A DNA stretch of 64,000 bases from Pseudidiomarina homiensis. GTDB lineage: Bacteria > Pseudomonadota > Gammaproteobacteria > Enterobacterales > Alteromonadaceae. Location of the stretch: assembly GCF_003987225.1 (NCBI RefSeq), contig NZ_PIPX01000001.1, positions 1,426,001 to 1,490,000 of the forward strand, written 5' to 3'. The position numbers and the translations under genes were made by a program. A model generated the notes under the pieces. That model saw only the letters and a list, made by a program, of their open reading frames with translations, was not told the origin of the DNA and searched no databases. Below are positions 1 to 8,943 of this stretch, piece by piece. Numbering within the stretch: the stretch's first letter is position 1; each line of letters starts with the position of its first letter.

Positions 1-879
1 TTCGACAATCCGAGCCTCAAGAATGACCTGCCGTTGCAAACGCTCTTCCGCCGAGCGTAAAAAGTCACGCGCAGCGCGAAGTTCACTTGGCAGAGCAGTA
101 ATCGTAATCAAGCCAGCTTGTGGCGACACCACAACCCGTCGGCCATCGCCTTCGCCAACGATGCCTTGCACGATCTCTTTTAAGTCACCCCACAAGTTGG
201 TTTCAGACTGCGTTGAGATCGACGAGCCATTGGTTTGCATACCATTAAGGCCATTTTGTTGGCCTAAGTTACTCTGTCCCGGAACACCGCCTTGGTTGCC
301 TAACAGCGCATTGTTGTAATTATTCGAGCCACCGTACATGCTATTTTCACGGTCGTTTTCTTTGACTCCGCCAGAACTTACACTTGTCTGCGACAATCCC
401 ATTCGCTGTAACGCTAAATAATCCAAAGCAAAGGTTTCAGTACGAAGCCCAGCAGGAAAAATACGAATCATGCGGTTTTCTTTGCGAATGTCATAACCGT
501 AGATATCACCTACAACTTCAAGGGTTTCACTAAGGGTGACTTCCTTTAAACTCACAGTGATGTCACCAGTAACTCCGGGATGTACGGCGATGTTATAAGG
601 CGAATCAGCGGCCAAACCGGCAAAAAACTCCTGGGCTGGAATGGCATTCGCATTGACTGAAAACCTGGGCTCTGCAAGTAGTTGCTCACTGGCTTGCTGC
701 GTTTCTAAAACACTTGGCCGTAATGAGGCACGCACAGACTCCGGCAACGGCGGCCGTTCACTAGGTTTGATTTGCTCACCTTGGTTCAGCGCTTGCTGCG
801 CTTCTTCTGGTGAGCGCTCCGGTTGATGCGCACATGCTGAAACCAGCATGGTGGTGGCTAAAAGAATGGCTATCCGCAT
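1..879 (-). CDS. mshL: MSHA pilus secretin MshL, N-terminal part (cut by window edge)
   Basis: Outer-membrane secretin of the MSHA type IV pilus, the channel through which the pilus leaves the cell. The reading frame is open from an ATG at 879 to the window edge, giving 293 residues without a stop. The N-terminus is a lipoprotein signal with lipobox LVSAC (Cys at residue 16), followed by a linker rich in Gln, Glu and Pro. A secretin/TonB short N-terminal (STN-like) segment then starts near residue 75 (AQEFFAGLAADSPYNIAVHP). A Gly/Asn/Gln-rich linker follows, then the start of the N1-type ring domain. The ATG overlaps the mshK stop as TAATG, so translation is probably coupled. The conserved C-terminal secretin barrel lies outside the window, so the assignment rests on the N-terminus and on gene order. 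Confidence 0.85.
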   Translation of the reverse strand, partial: MRIAILLATTMLVSACAHQPERSPEEAQQALNQGEQIKPSERPPLPESVRASLRPSVLETQQASEQLLAEPRFSVNANAIPAQEFFAGLAADSPYNIAVHPGVTGDITVSLKEVTLSETLEVVGDIYGYDIRKENRMIRIFPAGLRTETFALDYLALQRMGLSQTSVSSGGVKENDRENSMYGGSNNYNNALLGNQGGVPGQSNLGQQNGLNGMQTNGSSISTQSETNLWGDLKEIVQGIVGEGDGRRVVVSPQAGLITITALPSELRAARDFLRSAEERLQRQVILEARIVE

Positions 880-1211
880 TAGTCCTGTCCCCCTGAACCC
901 AGCGCCTTACTGTACATTGCAAGGCTAATTTCGGCGCCGGTTTGTTGATGGCGTACATCAACGTGGTTCATTGTAATTTTAGTTATGATATACGGTGCTA
1001 AGACATCGCCCTCACGAACGCGTTGTCCATTAATAAAGGCAACTGCGCCATCGGTACGTTGCTGAACGGCTTGTAAGCGTATCTGTGTCACCTGTTCGGT
1101 GGTCGTGGTCGCCTGCACACGCTGCGGCGGTGCAGTCGGATCATTCAACTGTTGTGCAAACGCGGTGTCGGCGATAAAGCTCAGCGCTACTAGCAAACTA
1201 ACTCGCAACAT
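879..1211 (-). CDS. mshK: MSHA biogenesis protein MshK
   Basis: Small periplasmic MSHA biogenesis protein of 110 residues. It has a signal peptide (MLRVSLLVALSFIADTAFA) and then the DPTAPP motif common in MshK/PilP-like proteins. The C-terminal half (INGQRVREGDVL) looks like the small beta domain of PilP-type secretin pilotins and adaptors. I chose the ATG at 1211 because a GGAG lies 7 nt upstream; a GTG at 1217 is in frame but too close to that site. The gene overlaps the mshJ end by 14 nt and mshL by one base. The function is inferred from family and order. Confidence 0.8.
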   Translation of the reverse strand: MLRVSLLVALSFIADTAFAQQLNDPTAPPQRVQATTTTEQVTQIRLQAVQQRTDGAVAFINGQRVREGDVLAPYIITKITMNHVDVRHQQTGAEISLAMYSKALGSGGQD

Positions 1212-1839
1212 AGTCACGCTCCAGACTCAACGTATAAATTTCCAGCGTTATCACTGCCTGCGGATGCTCATCCACTCGATAATCGAGGTGCTGCCAGTAA
1301 AACGACCAAGGCAACTGCTCAAGCTTCGTAAAGTAGTCAAAGGTTTGTTGGTAGCTGCCACGCAATACCAGCTGCAAGCGATGCTTGTAAATGGCTCCCG
1401 CAGTCGCTTCACCGTCGCCATACACACGTTCGGCTGGCAACGCTTGCGCACTTTGTACTTCAAGCCCACTCGCATGACTTAGCAATGCTTTAAGCAATTG
1501 GCGGTTATCGGCAGCGCTAACGTAATTGGTTTCGGACTGCAGGCGTGTATTCACTTCGTTCAATTGGGTTTGCAGTTCAGCAAGTTTATTCTTTAACGGT
1601 GCTTGTGGGTCGCCAGCCAAACGTACGTCAATGGCCTCAATCTGGGTCGCAGTCAAACGATTGGTGTTAAGTTGCTGTTCCAGTTTGGCTTGCTCTGTTT
1701 TATAAGCTTGCCACTGCGGCAACAAGACGACATAAAGACCAAGATAGGCAACAAACACTAGTGCAAGGCCAAACCAAAATCTACGGCGTTGCTGTGGCAG
1801 GTTGTTAAACTTAATCTGCAAATCTTGCCAAGCACTCAT
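1198..1839 (-). CDS. mshJ: MSHA biogenesis protein MshJ (PilO-like)
   Basis: Inner-membrane protein of 213 residues, PilO-like in layout: a short cytoplasmic N-terminus, one membrane helix near residues 21-42 (FWFGLALVFVAYLGLYVVLL), a coiled coil to about residue 105, and a small periplasmic domain. In type IV pilus machines PilN and PilO form a periplasmic heterodimer linking the inner-membrane platform to the secretin, and MshJ is expected to pair with the upstream PilN-like protein. Its start overlaps the upstream stop as ATGA. Confidence 0.85.
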   Translation of the reverse strand: MSAWQDLQIKFNNLPQQRRRFWFGLALVFVAYLGLYVVLLPQWQAYKTEQAKLEQQLNTNRLTATQIEAIDVRLAGDPQAPLKNKLAELQTQLNEVNTRLQSETNYVSAADNRQLLKALLSHASGLEVQSAQALPAERVYGDGEATAGAIYKHRLQLVLRGSYQQTFDYFTKLEQLPWSFYWQHLDYRVDEHPQAVITLEIYTLSLERDYVAS

Positions 1840-2459
1840 GGCTGTGACCTCCCAGCTGATGCGCTCACGTTTCGGGCATGGTCAAGATGACCAACGGTAA
1901 ACTGCAGCCCAAGTTCACCTTCGTCACGGATCTCAAAAACCCCGAAAGGACGTTCTTTCAGCGCTGGGTAGGAGCTAAACTCGGCCAGCCATGTCGGTAA
2001 CGTTTGCGGTTGTAACGTACGCCCTTGTAACGTCAACGCATCATTCGTCAGCATAATACGCTGTAACCAAATCACTTGGTCGTCTGCTGCGGCGAGATCT
2101 TGCAACAGTTGTGAAAAGCTCACTTGATTGCGTCCGGTTATGTTTTGCATTTGTGCCAGTAAGCGCTGGCGAAGTGTTAGCTGTTGCTGGACGTCATTAA
2201 TTTCGGCGCTAAGTGTCGAGTTTTTCATGGCGGCTTCGAGTTGCGCCTGCTTCGTTTGTAACTCAGTACTTAACTCACTTGCGCGGGCATAGCTTTCCAC
2301 ATAATTGGCATGCTGGTACCGCGCCAGCAAAAACAAAACAATAAAGGTGACGATAAAGACGACCACTAACGCGCCGGTATAGGCCGCAAAACGATTTAAG
2401 GTTAACCATTCACTGCTTGGCTTTAACTCGTCCACATAGAGGTTTGCGTAGTGCTTCAT
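1836..2459 (-). CDS. PilN-domain MSHA biogenesis protein (MshI2-like)
   Basis: PilN-type fimbrial assembly protein of 207 residues: a short cytoplasmic N-terminus, one membrane helix (AYTGALVVVFIVTFIVLFLL), then a coiled coil and a periplasmic domain. In MSHA clusters of Shewanella-type bacteria this gene is often called a second MshI. I chose the ATG at 2459, not the one at 2474, because it overlaps the mshI stop as ATGA and has GGGAGG about 7 nt upstream. It should bind MshI (PilM-like) in the cytoplasm and MshJ (PilO-like) in the periplasm. Confidence 0.75.
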   Translation of the reverse strand: MKHYANLYVDELKPSSEWLTLNRFAAYTGALVVVFIVTFIVLFLLARYQHANYVESYARASELSTELQTKQAQLEAAMKNSTLSAEINDVQQQLTLRQRLLAQMQNITGRNQVSFSQLLQDLAAADDQVIWLQRIMLTNDALTLQGRTLQPQTLPTWLAEFSSYPALKERPFGVFEIRDEGELGLQFTVGHLDHARNVSASAGRSQP

Positions 2460-3391
2460 CGTTTGCCCTCCCATAACTTGAGAGTTGCTACCGCACCACC
2501 CAATGCTGCGAAGTCGCTATAATCGCCAACAGCTAACTCTTGCGCCCAAGCCGGATAGCTGGCCCAGGCCACTGGTAAGCCGAGATCTTCATGTAAGCTG
2601 GCTAATACCTCATCTTGCTTGGGTAAGGTCAACGCTAAAGTGATTTGGCGAATCGGACTTTGCCGTAATTGCCGCTCAAAATAATCACCGGAACGCTGAA
2701 CTTCGACGCTTAGCGGCTGCAATCCACCCATCCGTACTTCGTCCAACGTCAAGGTATGCAATTGCTCGAGCGCACGCACCGCACGGTTAACTTGTAGCTC
2801 ACCGCTGCGATAAACTTGCAGCAACGCCGCTTGTTCAGCCTGCTGATAAGCCACCACCGTTGGCTCTTCACTCGCAGTAAACATTTCCGCTATCGCTTGC
2901 TCTTCGCTGAGCACCGCGACAACGTTGTCAGAAATTTCGTGGAGGGCTTGGATTAACGGAGCTAACTCGGTTTTGCTGGCGGCGATGGCATTGATCTTAT
3001 TTTGCCCGGCTTTCTTAATTGGCAATTCATAATAATCGGCAATACAGTCTTCCGGTTCATAACTTACCAAGTCACGCAGACTGTAACGCAAACTTGCAGC
3101 GAGCTCAGCCGGTTCAAGGTCGGGCCGGTCTAATGAGACACTCTGATAAAAGCCAATGCCTAAGACTAAGCCAATAGGAGGGTTATGCCGGCAGTACTTG
3201 GCATAGCTGTGGGCGAGTTTACGAATAGCCGTCGTGTAATCACCGTCAGTTATAGTTACGTCATCACACACCACGAGGCTGGGCTTATCGTTGTCACGCC
3301 CTTCAAGCACCACCATATGCAGCGACGCCTTGCGCAAGGCGAAGGTGACACAGTAGTTCGAGTTGTTCCGCGCACGAAATAGATTCAGCAA
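2456..3391 (-). CDS. mshI: MSHA biogenesis protein MshI (PilM-like)
   Basis: Cytoplasmic, actin-like PilM-family protein of 311 residues that in related pili binds the N-terminus of PilN. The text LDRPDLEPAELAASLRYSLRDLVSYEPEDCIADYYE (split here by eye around residues 110-145) matches the family. The first codon is TTG at 3391, with AGGGA 7 nt upstream. It is the first visible gene of the operon. In Vibrio and Shewanella the GGDEF/EAL-type gene mshH often precedes mshI, but here pyrC lies upstream beyond a terminator. Confidence 0.85.
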   Translation of the reverse strand: MLNLFRARNNSNYCVTFALRKASLHMVVLEGRDNDKPSLVVCDDVTITDGDYTTAIRKLAHSYAKYCRHNPPIGLVLGIGFYQSVSLDRPDLEPAELAASLRYSLRDLVSYEPEDCIADYYELPIKKAGQNKINAIAASKTELAPLIQALHEISDNVVAVLSEEQAIAEMFTASEEPTVVAYQQAEQAALLQVYRSGELQVNRAVRALEQLHTLTLDEVRMGGLQPLSVEVQRSGDYFERQLRQSPIRQITLALTLPKQDEVLASLHEDLGLPVAWASYPAWAQELAVGDYSDFAALGGAVATLKLWEGKR

Positions 3392-3469
3392 ATTTCTGTC
3401 CCTGCTACTTTATAATTTTTATTAGAGGCCGGACGAGGCTTCTTAACGCAAGTTTGACACTTTTTGCGT

Positions 3470-3510
3470 GAAAAACAAGCACTGCAAGACCTCACAGTGC
3501 TTTGTTGTTT
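3470..3510 (-). terminator. Rho-independent terminator after pyrC
   Basis: Inverted repeat AAGCACTG (3477-3484) and CAGTGCTT (3495-3502) with a 10-nt loop. It is flanked by T-rich tracts on both strands, so it may act in both directions. On the minus strand it ends pyrC and separates it from mshI. Confidence 0.8.
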
Positions 3511-3519
3511 TTTTGTTCT

Positions 3520-4554
3520 CTATTCAGCGATTTGCCATTGTAGTTTTTCATTTGCCCAATACGGCACCATTGGACCAATCGCTGTAGCGACCGTAGCTGG
3601 AACTTGCCACTCACTGCGAATCAAGGTGACCTGCTCGGTTGCGCGCGGAAAACCATAAAAATCAGCACCGAAATGGCTGGCAAAATCCGCCAGCTTGTCG
3701 AGCGCATTCATACGATCGAAAAACTCAGCATAAAGTGGCAACGCCGCTGGGGCAGAGTAACAACCCGCACAACCACATGCGGCCTCCTTCTTCGACTGAC
3801 CGTGCGGCGCAGAATCGGTACCTAAGAAAAATTTAGGACTGCCTGACACTGCTGCTTGCTGCAGTGCTTCTTGGTGCTCACGGCGTTTTAAAATCGGTAG
3901 GCAATAATTATGTGGTCGAATACCGCCAACCAACAAGTCGTTGCGGTTCATCAACAAGTGCTGCGGGGTAATGGTGGCAGCCACGTTCTCGCCTTGTTCC
4001 AGCACAAAATCAACTGCATCACGGGTCGTAATATGTTCAAGCACCAATTTTAACTGTGGATGACGCGCCAGTAACGGACGTAATTTAGTATCAATGAACA
4101 CTTTTTCGCGGTCAAAAATATCGATTTCTGCAGCGGTAACCTCGCCGTGCACGAGCAACGGAACTTGTAACTCTGCCATCGCTGCGAACACCTCGTCGAG
4201 CGCTTCGATATCCGTCACCCCTGCTGCTGAATTCGTCGTCGCCCCAGACGGGTAGAGCTTAAAACCTATCACTTCTGAGTTTTCTGCAGCCGCACGCACA
4301 GTAGCAACGGACGTCTGCTGTGTTAGGTATAACGCCATTAATGGACGAAACGCTGATGTTTCTGGACGCTGCGCAATAATTCGTTCGCGGTAAGCCATCG
4401 CTTGCTCAACGGTTGTCACCGGTGGTACCAAGTTAGGCATGATCACCGCTCGCGCAAACACCGATGCCGTTGCTGGCACTGTGGTGGCGAGGAGTTCTTC
4501 GTCGCGTAAATGTAAATGCCAGTCATCGGGGCGCGGAAGGGTAATCTGCTGCAT
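3520..4554 (-). CDS. pyrC: Dihydroorotase PyrC
   Basis: Zinc metalloenzyme that cyclises carbamoyl aspartate to dihydroorotate, the third step of pyrimidine synthesis. At 344 residues it is close to the E. coli enzyme (348). Metal-binding motifs are visible: DDWHLHLRD near the N-terminus, the Lys in GFKLYPSG that is usually carboxylated, the His in LLVHGE and LVLEHITT, and the late Asp in [10 protein letters not shown] chose the ATG at 4554 ([13 protein letters not shown]) because GAGG lies 5 nt upstream and the family begins there; an in-frame ATG at 4578 would add 8 unrelated residues. A perfect TATAAT lies upstream inside the 3' end of the next gene. Confidence 0.95.
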   Translation of the reverse strand: MQQITLPRPDDWHLHLRDEELLATTVPATASVFARAVIMPNLVPPVTTVEQAMAYRERIIAQRPETSAFRPLMALYLTQQTSVATVRAAAENSEVIGFKLYPSGATTNSAAGVTDIEALDEVFAAMAELQVPLLVHGEVTAAEIDIFDREKVFIDTKLRPLLARHPQLKLVLEHITTRDAVDFVLEQGENVAATITPQHLLMNRNDLLVGGIRPHNYCLPILKRREHQEALQQAAVSGSPKFFLGTDSAPHGQSKKEAACGCAGCYSAPAALPLYAEFFDRMNALDKLADFASHFGADFYGFPRATEQVTLIRSEWQVPATVATAIGPMVPYWANEKLQWQIAE

Positions 4555-4596
4555 GGGAACCTCTTTAGTGGTGCTCAACTAGACAAAAGTTGCACT

Positions 4597-4624
4597 ATTA
4601 TAACGCACCAACATCAGCCAGTAA
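4597..4624 (-). promoter_or_regulatory. Candidate sigma-70 promoter for pyrC
   Basis: On the minus strand TTACTG (4619-4624) and TATAAT (4597-4602) are spaced by 16 bp. The -35 element overlaps the stop end of the upstream cyclase gene. The -10 box is a perfect match; the -35 box is weak. Confidence 0.55.
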
Positions 4625-6941
4625 CGGTTTGATTGCGGCCTTTTTCTTTGGCGCGATAAAGCGCTTCATCAGCACGTGCCATCCAGTCGTCTATTTTGTG
4701 ATCCGAGCTCCGCAGCTCAGTCACGCCAGCGCTCATCGTCACTTTGAGTTGCTTATCGTCGTACTGGAATGCGGTGGCTGCGATCGACTCGCGTATCCGT
4801 TCGACTGCTAAAATTGCATCGGCTTCGTTGGTATAGGGCAGTAGTACAGCGAACTCTTCGCCCCCAAGTCGACCAAGCAAGTCGATGTCGCGTAATTGCT
4901 CTTTGCTACGGCAACAAAATTCGCGGAGAACTTCGTCGCCTGCGGCATGACCATAGGTATCATTAACCTTTTTGAAGTAATCAAGATCGATAATTGCAAC
5001 CGTCATCGGCGCGTTATAACGCCTGAACTCATCAAAGCGCTGTTCCATTGCTTCCCAGAACACGCGACGATTAGCGACCCCAGTGAGTTCGTCGGTGGTC
5101 GCTAAGCGACGTAGTTCCGTAATCGCAGCTAAACGTTCCTCGTCCATACGCCGCATATGCATTAAAGTGCCTAACGTATCGAGCATGGGACGTAATAAAT
5201 TTAATAATCGACGCTCGAAGCCTTGATTTGTATTGGCCAGAATCATTAAACCGACAACTTCCCGTTTAAAGTAGAGCGGTAGTATCAAGCCATTTTTCAG
5301 TGGGGGGAGCGTTACCGGCTTGAACTGTAGCTCCAACTCCGAAATTGGTTCATGACAAAATTCAGGCTCACCTCGAAGCAGTACTTTTTTGACCACATCG
5401 CCACCCACTTCGACTTCAAGTCCCTGCCGAATCAGCTTACCAAATGCGTCTGTGTCTTTCGCATCGGCAGCGATGCGCAGGCCATGTGCTAACACCAAGT
5501 TTCGCTGTCGTGAGCTAGGCTGCAACTCGCCGACAAAGCCGACACTCGTGTGCGTCATGTTCATCAGCTTCGGTAATGCATAGTCGCACACGTCGCTAAA
5601 GTCTTTCGCCAGCATAAACTCATGCTGCACGTGAGAAACCAACTCAAGAATTTCTGCTTGTTGCTGTAAAAAAGTTTCATTGGCAACTTGCTCGGAAATA
5701 TCATGGTGGATTCCGGTCATACGCAGCGGTCGTTGCTGTTCATCGAATTCCACGATCTTGCCAATACTATGGACCCAAACGTAGTGGCCGTCATGGTGAC
5801 GAATGCGAAAGCGCATTTCGAAACGATCGGCGCTACCACGCATGTGGTCTTGAACTCTAGCTTGCAGTTGCTGAAGGTCATCGGGATGAACCAGCTCACG
5901 CCAATCCAATGCCTCTTGCTCGGCGCTTACGTAACCCAAATAAACCTGCCAGCGATGGCTAATATCCAGCTCATCGCTCTGTAACATCCAAGACCATGTA
6001 AAGTACTCGCCAGCGTTAAGCGCAATATCAAAATTTTGATTAGCCTCTTTGAGTGCCAGCTCGAGTTGCTTACCTTTACTGTCGTCAAGTAAATAACCAC
6101 GCACACGCAGTACTTTACCGTCTTTGTCTTTATCGGCGCGCGCAAAATGATGAACCCACCGAATAACCTTACGCCCTTCTAATTCGCGGACCACGCGATA
6201 GTCCATCTCGAGCGCATCTTCTTCACCGTCGATAAGACGTTGCATGCGTGCCAATAGCTCCTCGCGTTCCGCAGGATGCACGATGGCTTCGTAGTTAACA
6301 TCGGCGCGAAGTAAGAAATCACGATCATAGCCGATGACGCGTTCAGCATTTTCGGCAACGTAGCTCAAATGCACATCCGGCTCGATGCGCCACACCACGG
6401 CACACACCGGACCTTGCGCTAAAACATCACGTTCAGCGCGATAATTATCGATTTCAAAACGATCAGCGATGGTCGCTGCAATCCAATCAGCAAAGGTTTC
6501 TAAATAGCGCAGTTCGGCCGCTGAAAACTTTCGCGGCTGATTGCAGATCACACACAAAGTACCTAGGTGGAACTCATCGTAAAGTGTAATCGGCGCGCCG
6601 GCATAAGCACGAATGCCTTCTCTCTGCAAAACATAAGGGTTATCGCAGAAGCGTTTGTCTTGCGTAGCGTCTTCAATAACCATCGTCTCGCCTGCGGCAA
6701 TGACGTGGGTACAAAAGGAGGCTTTGCGGGGAGTTTCTGATTCGTTAAAACCGACTTTTGCTTTAAACCATTGGCGCTCTTCATCAAGCAACGTAATAAG
6801 CGCCGCGTCGGCTCGGAGTAAGTCTTTGACTAATAAGGTGATGCGGTCAAAAATCGGGTCAGCGTCGGTATCAAGCAATTCCAACTCGTGCAACAACTGC
6901 ACGCGTGCCTTTTCGTTCTTTGGCACTGGAAACGGTTGCAT
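4614..6941 (-). CDS. Soluble GAF-PAS-PAS-GAF-GGDEF diguanylate cyclase
   Basis: Predicted cytoplasmic diguanylate cyclase of 775 residues that makes cyclic di-GMP from two GTP. Domains by eye: GAF at about 10-165 (LLDEERQWFKAKVGF, FCTHVI), two PAS segments at about 180-290 and 300-420 (each ending in PAC-like text such as GIHHDISE), a second GAF-like region at about 430-600, and GGDEF from about 615. The active-site motif is GGEEF at 693-697, an accepted functional variant. An RxxD inhibitory site (RDID, from residue 684) lies five residues before it, so product inhibition is likely. No membrane segment is seen. AGGGGG precedes the ATG. The signal sensed is unknown. Confidence 0.88.
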   Translation of the reverse strand: MQPFPVPKNEKARVQLLHELELLDTDADPIFDRITLLVKDLLRADAALITLLDEERQWFKAKVGFNESETPRKASFCTHVIAAGETMVIEDATQDKRFCDNPYVLQREGIRAYAGAPITLYDEFHLGTLCVICNQPRKFSAAELRYLETFADWIAATIADRFEIDNYRAERDVLAQGPVCAVVWRIEPDVHLSYVAENAERVIGYDRDFLLRADVNYEAIVHPAEREELLARMQRLIDGEEDALEMDYRVVRELEGRKVIRWVHHFARADKDKDGKVLRVRGYLLDDSKGKQLELALKEANQNFDIALNAGEYFTWSWMLQSDELDISHRWQVYLGYVSAEQEALDWRELVHPDDLQQLQARVQDHMRGSADRFEMRFRIRHHDGHYVWVHSIGKIVEFDEQQRPLRMTGIHHDISEQVANETFLQQQAEILELVSHVQHEFMLAKDFSDVCDYALPKLMNMTHTSVGFVGELQPSSRQRNLVLAHGLRIAADAKDTDAFGKLIRQGLEVEVGGDVVKKVLLRGEPEFCHEPISELELQFKPVTLPPLKNGLILPLYFKREVVGLMILANTNQGFERRLLNLLRPMLDTLGTLMHMRRMDEERLAAITELRRLATTDELTGVANRRVFWEAMEQRFDEFRRYNAPMTVAIIDLDYFKKVNDTYGHAAGDEVLREFCCRSKEQLRDIDLLGRLGGEEFAVLLPYTNEADAILAVERIRESIAATAFQYDDKQLKVTMSAGVTELRSSDHKIDDWMARADEALYRAKEKGRNQTVTG

Positions 6942-7020
6942 ATAACCCCCTGATTTTTGGCTTCAATATAAGCGTAGCAGACATCACGAAAAAGCCTATG
7001 TAAAAACTATGACAATTCGC

Positions 7021-7602
7021 TTAGCGTAAACCGAGTTTTTCCTTCCAATGCTTACGACAACAGGAGATATAACGATCGTTTCCACCTATCGCAATTTGCT
7101 CGCCAACTTTCACGGCATCACCATTTTCGTCGATACGCAGGTTCATGGTAGCTTTGCGGCCACAGAAGCAGATGGTTTTCATCTCGCTCACTTTATCCGC
7201 CACCGCAAGTAGTACCGCGCTGCCAGGAAAGGCTTGGCCAAAGGCATCCGTACGAATGCCATAACACATAACGGGTATATCAATGCGATCGACCACGTCC
7301 GTAAGCTGCCAGACTTGGGTTTCGGTCAAAAATTGCGCCTCGTCGAGCAAAACACAGTCGATTTGCTGCTGTCCATGCCGTGCTTCGATCAACGCTGCAA
7401 GATCGGTGCCACTAGTGAATGCCAAAGCGGAACGGTCAATACCTAAACGCGAGGCGATCATGCCTTTACCGGCGCGGTCATCAATCGCTGGCGTCAACAA
7501 CAAGACCCGTTGGTCGCGCTCTTCGTAATTATGCGCCACTTGCAGTAGTGAAGTACTTTTGCCGGCATTCATTGCCGAATACGTAAAATAAAGGGAAGCC
7601 AT
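7021..7602 (-). CDS. tdk: Thymidine kinase
   Basis: Type II thymidine kinase of 193 residues, phosphorylating thymidine to dTMP in pyrimidine salvage. The P-loop is SAMNAGKSTSLL near residue 10, the conserved DEAQFL motif follows in the middle, and a structural zinc site is formed by CFCG and the late CCRKHW pair. Length is typical of the bacterial enzyme. It is divergent from add, with 111 nt between the two starts. Confidence 0.95.
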   Translation of the reverse strand: MASLYFTYSAMNAGKSTSLLQVAHNYEERDQRVLLLTPAIDDRAGKGMIASRLGIDRSALAFTSGTDLAALIEARHGQQQIDCVLLDEAQFLTETQVWQLTDVVDRIDIPVMCYGIRTDAFGQAFPGSAVLLAVADKVSEMKTICFCGRKATMNLRIDENGDAVKVGEQIAIGGNDRYISCCRKHWKEKLGLR

Positions 7603-7713
7603 AGATCTTTATTCGCTTGGGTTAACTATCTGCTTGAGATTTATACTGAGTTTGAACGCTGAATGCAAAGGCAAATTTTGCTACCATAGTGCGATTCAAC
7701 TGGAGGACCCTCA

Positions 7714-8943
7714 ATGTCGCAACGTTACACTCATGAATTTCTTACCGCCATGCCAAAGGCTGATTTGCACCTGCACCTTGATGGCAGTTTACGCCCTGCT
7801 GGCCTTATCGAAATGGCGCAGCGAAGTGGTGTTGAGCTCCCCTCCTACACGGTCGAAGGCCTGTACGACCAAGTGTTCAAAGAAAGCTACAACGACCTCG
7901 GCGAATACCTCAATGGTTTTCAATACACCTGCGCTGTGTTGCGCGATATGGAGAACCTCGAACAAGCCGCATATGAACTTGCAATGGATAACCTTGCTGA
8001 AGGCGTAATTTACATTGAAGTACGTTTCGCTCCACAGCTCATGATGGATCCGAGCCGCGGCATCGACTTTGACCGCGTGATGCACACGACCAATGCTGGT
8101 TTAAAGCGTGCAAAAGATGAATACAACGGTCAGGACGCAGTCAAGAACGGTGAAAAGCCACCGTTTGACTACGGCATTATCAATTGCGCCATGCGCATGT
8201 TTGGTAAAAAGGGCTTTTCACCGTATTACACACAACTCTTTCAGACGCTACGCGATCACGAACCCAAACAGGTGATTAAAATTGCGGCAATGGAAATGAT
8301 TCGCGCCAGTATTCGCCTACGTGATGAAGAAGGCTTACCGATTGTTGGTTTGGACATTGCCGGACAAGAGATGGGCTACCCTGCGCACGACTTCAAAGAA
8401 GTCTACGAATACGCCCATCAAAACTTTCTACTGAAAACCGTACATGCCGGCGAGGCTTATGGTGCAGAAAGTATTTTTGAAGCACTCACGCAATGCTACG
8501 CCGATCGTTTAGGCCACGGCTACTCGCTGTTTTCGCCTGATATGATCCAAGACCCCAACATCACCGACAAAGAAGGCTACGCCAGCCAGTTAGCATCCTT
8601 TATTGCTGATCGTCGCATTGCGATAGAAGTCTGCATCACCAGTAACCTACAAACCAATCCAAGCATCGGCGCTGTTAGCAATCACAACTTTAAGCACATG
8701 TTTGACCACCGGTTAGCGACGGTTATCTGTACCGACAACCGTCTCGTTTCGCGCACCACCGTCACGCGCGAATATGAGCTTGCCAATCAAGCCGCAGACA
8801 TTCCGCTCAAACGCCTTAAAGATATGGTCGCCTACGGTTTTAAGAAAAACTTCTTCCCGCAGGACTATTTAGCCAAGCGCGCCTATGCCAAACAAGTGCT
8901 GCAGTACTTTGATAAAGTCGCAGCAGAACACGGCGTGCGTTAA
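7714..8943 (+). CDS. add: Adenosine deaminase family protein
   Basis: Purine salvage enzyme that deaminates adenosine and deoxyadenosine to inosine forms, using one zinc ion. Visible motifs: HLHLDG (His19, His21 as metal ligands), GLDIAGQE, HAGE (His244, catalytic Glu247), LGHGYS (His268) and CTDN (Asp341). The usual TDDP is TDNR here, so the second Asp, which contacts the purine in mouse ADA, is Asn342; from memory the same variant occurs in actinobacterial enzymes. At 409 residues it is much longer than E. coli Add (333), with an insertion around residues 130-175. CTGGAGGA precedes the ATG. The stop overlaps that of the convergent peptidase gene. Exact substrate is less sure than the family. 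Confidence 0.85.
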   Translation: MSQRYTHEFLTAMPKADLHLHLDGSLRPAGLIEMAQRSGVELPSYTVEGLYDQVFKESYNDLGEYLNGFQYTCAVLRDMENLEQAAYELAMDNLAEGVIYIEVRFAPQLMMDPSRGIDFDRVMHTTNAGLKRAKDEYNGQDAVKNGEKPPFDYGIINCAMRMFGKKGFSPYYTQLFQTLRDHEPKQVIKIAAMEMIRASIRLRDEEGLPIVGLDIAGQEMGYPAHDFKEVYEYAHQNFLLKTVHAGEAYGAESIFEALTQCYADRLGHGYSLFSPDMIQDPNITDKEGYASQLASFIADRRIAIEVCITSNLQTNPSIGAVSNHNFKHMFDHRLATVICTDNRLVSRTTVTREYELANQAADIPLKRLKDMVAYGFKKNFFPQDYLAKRAYAKQVLQYFDKVAAEHGVR

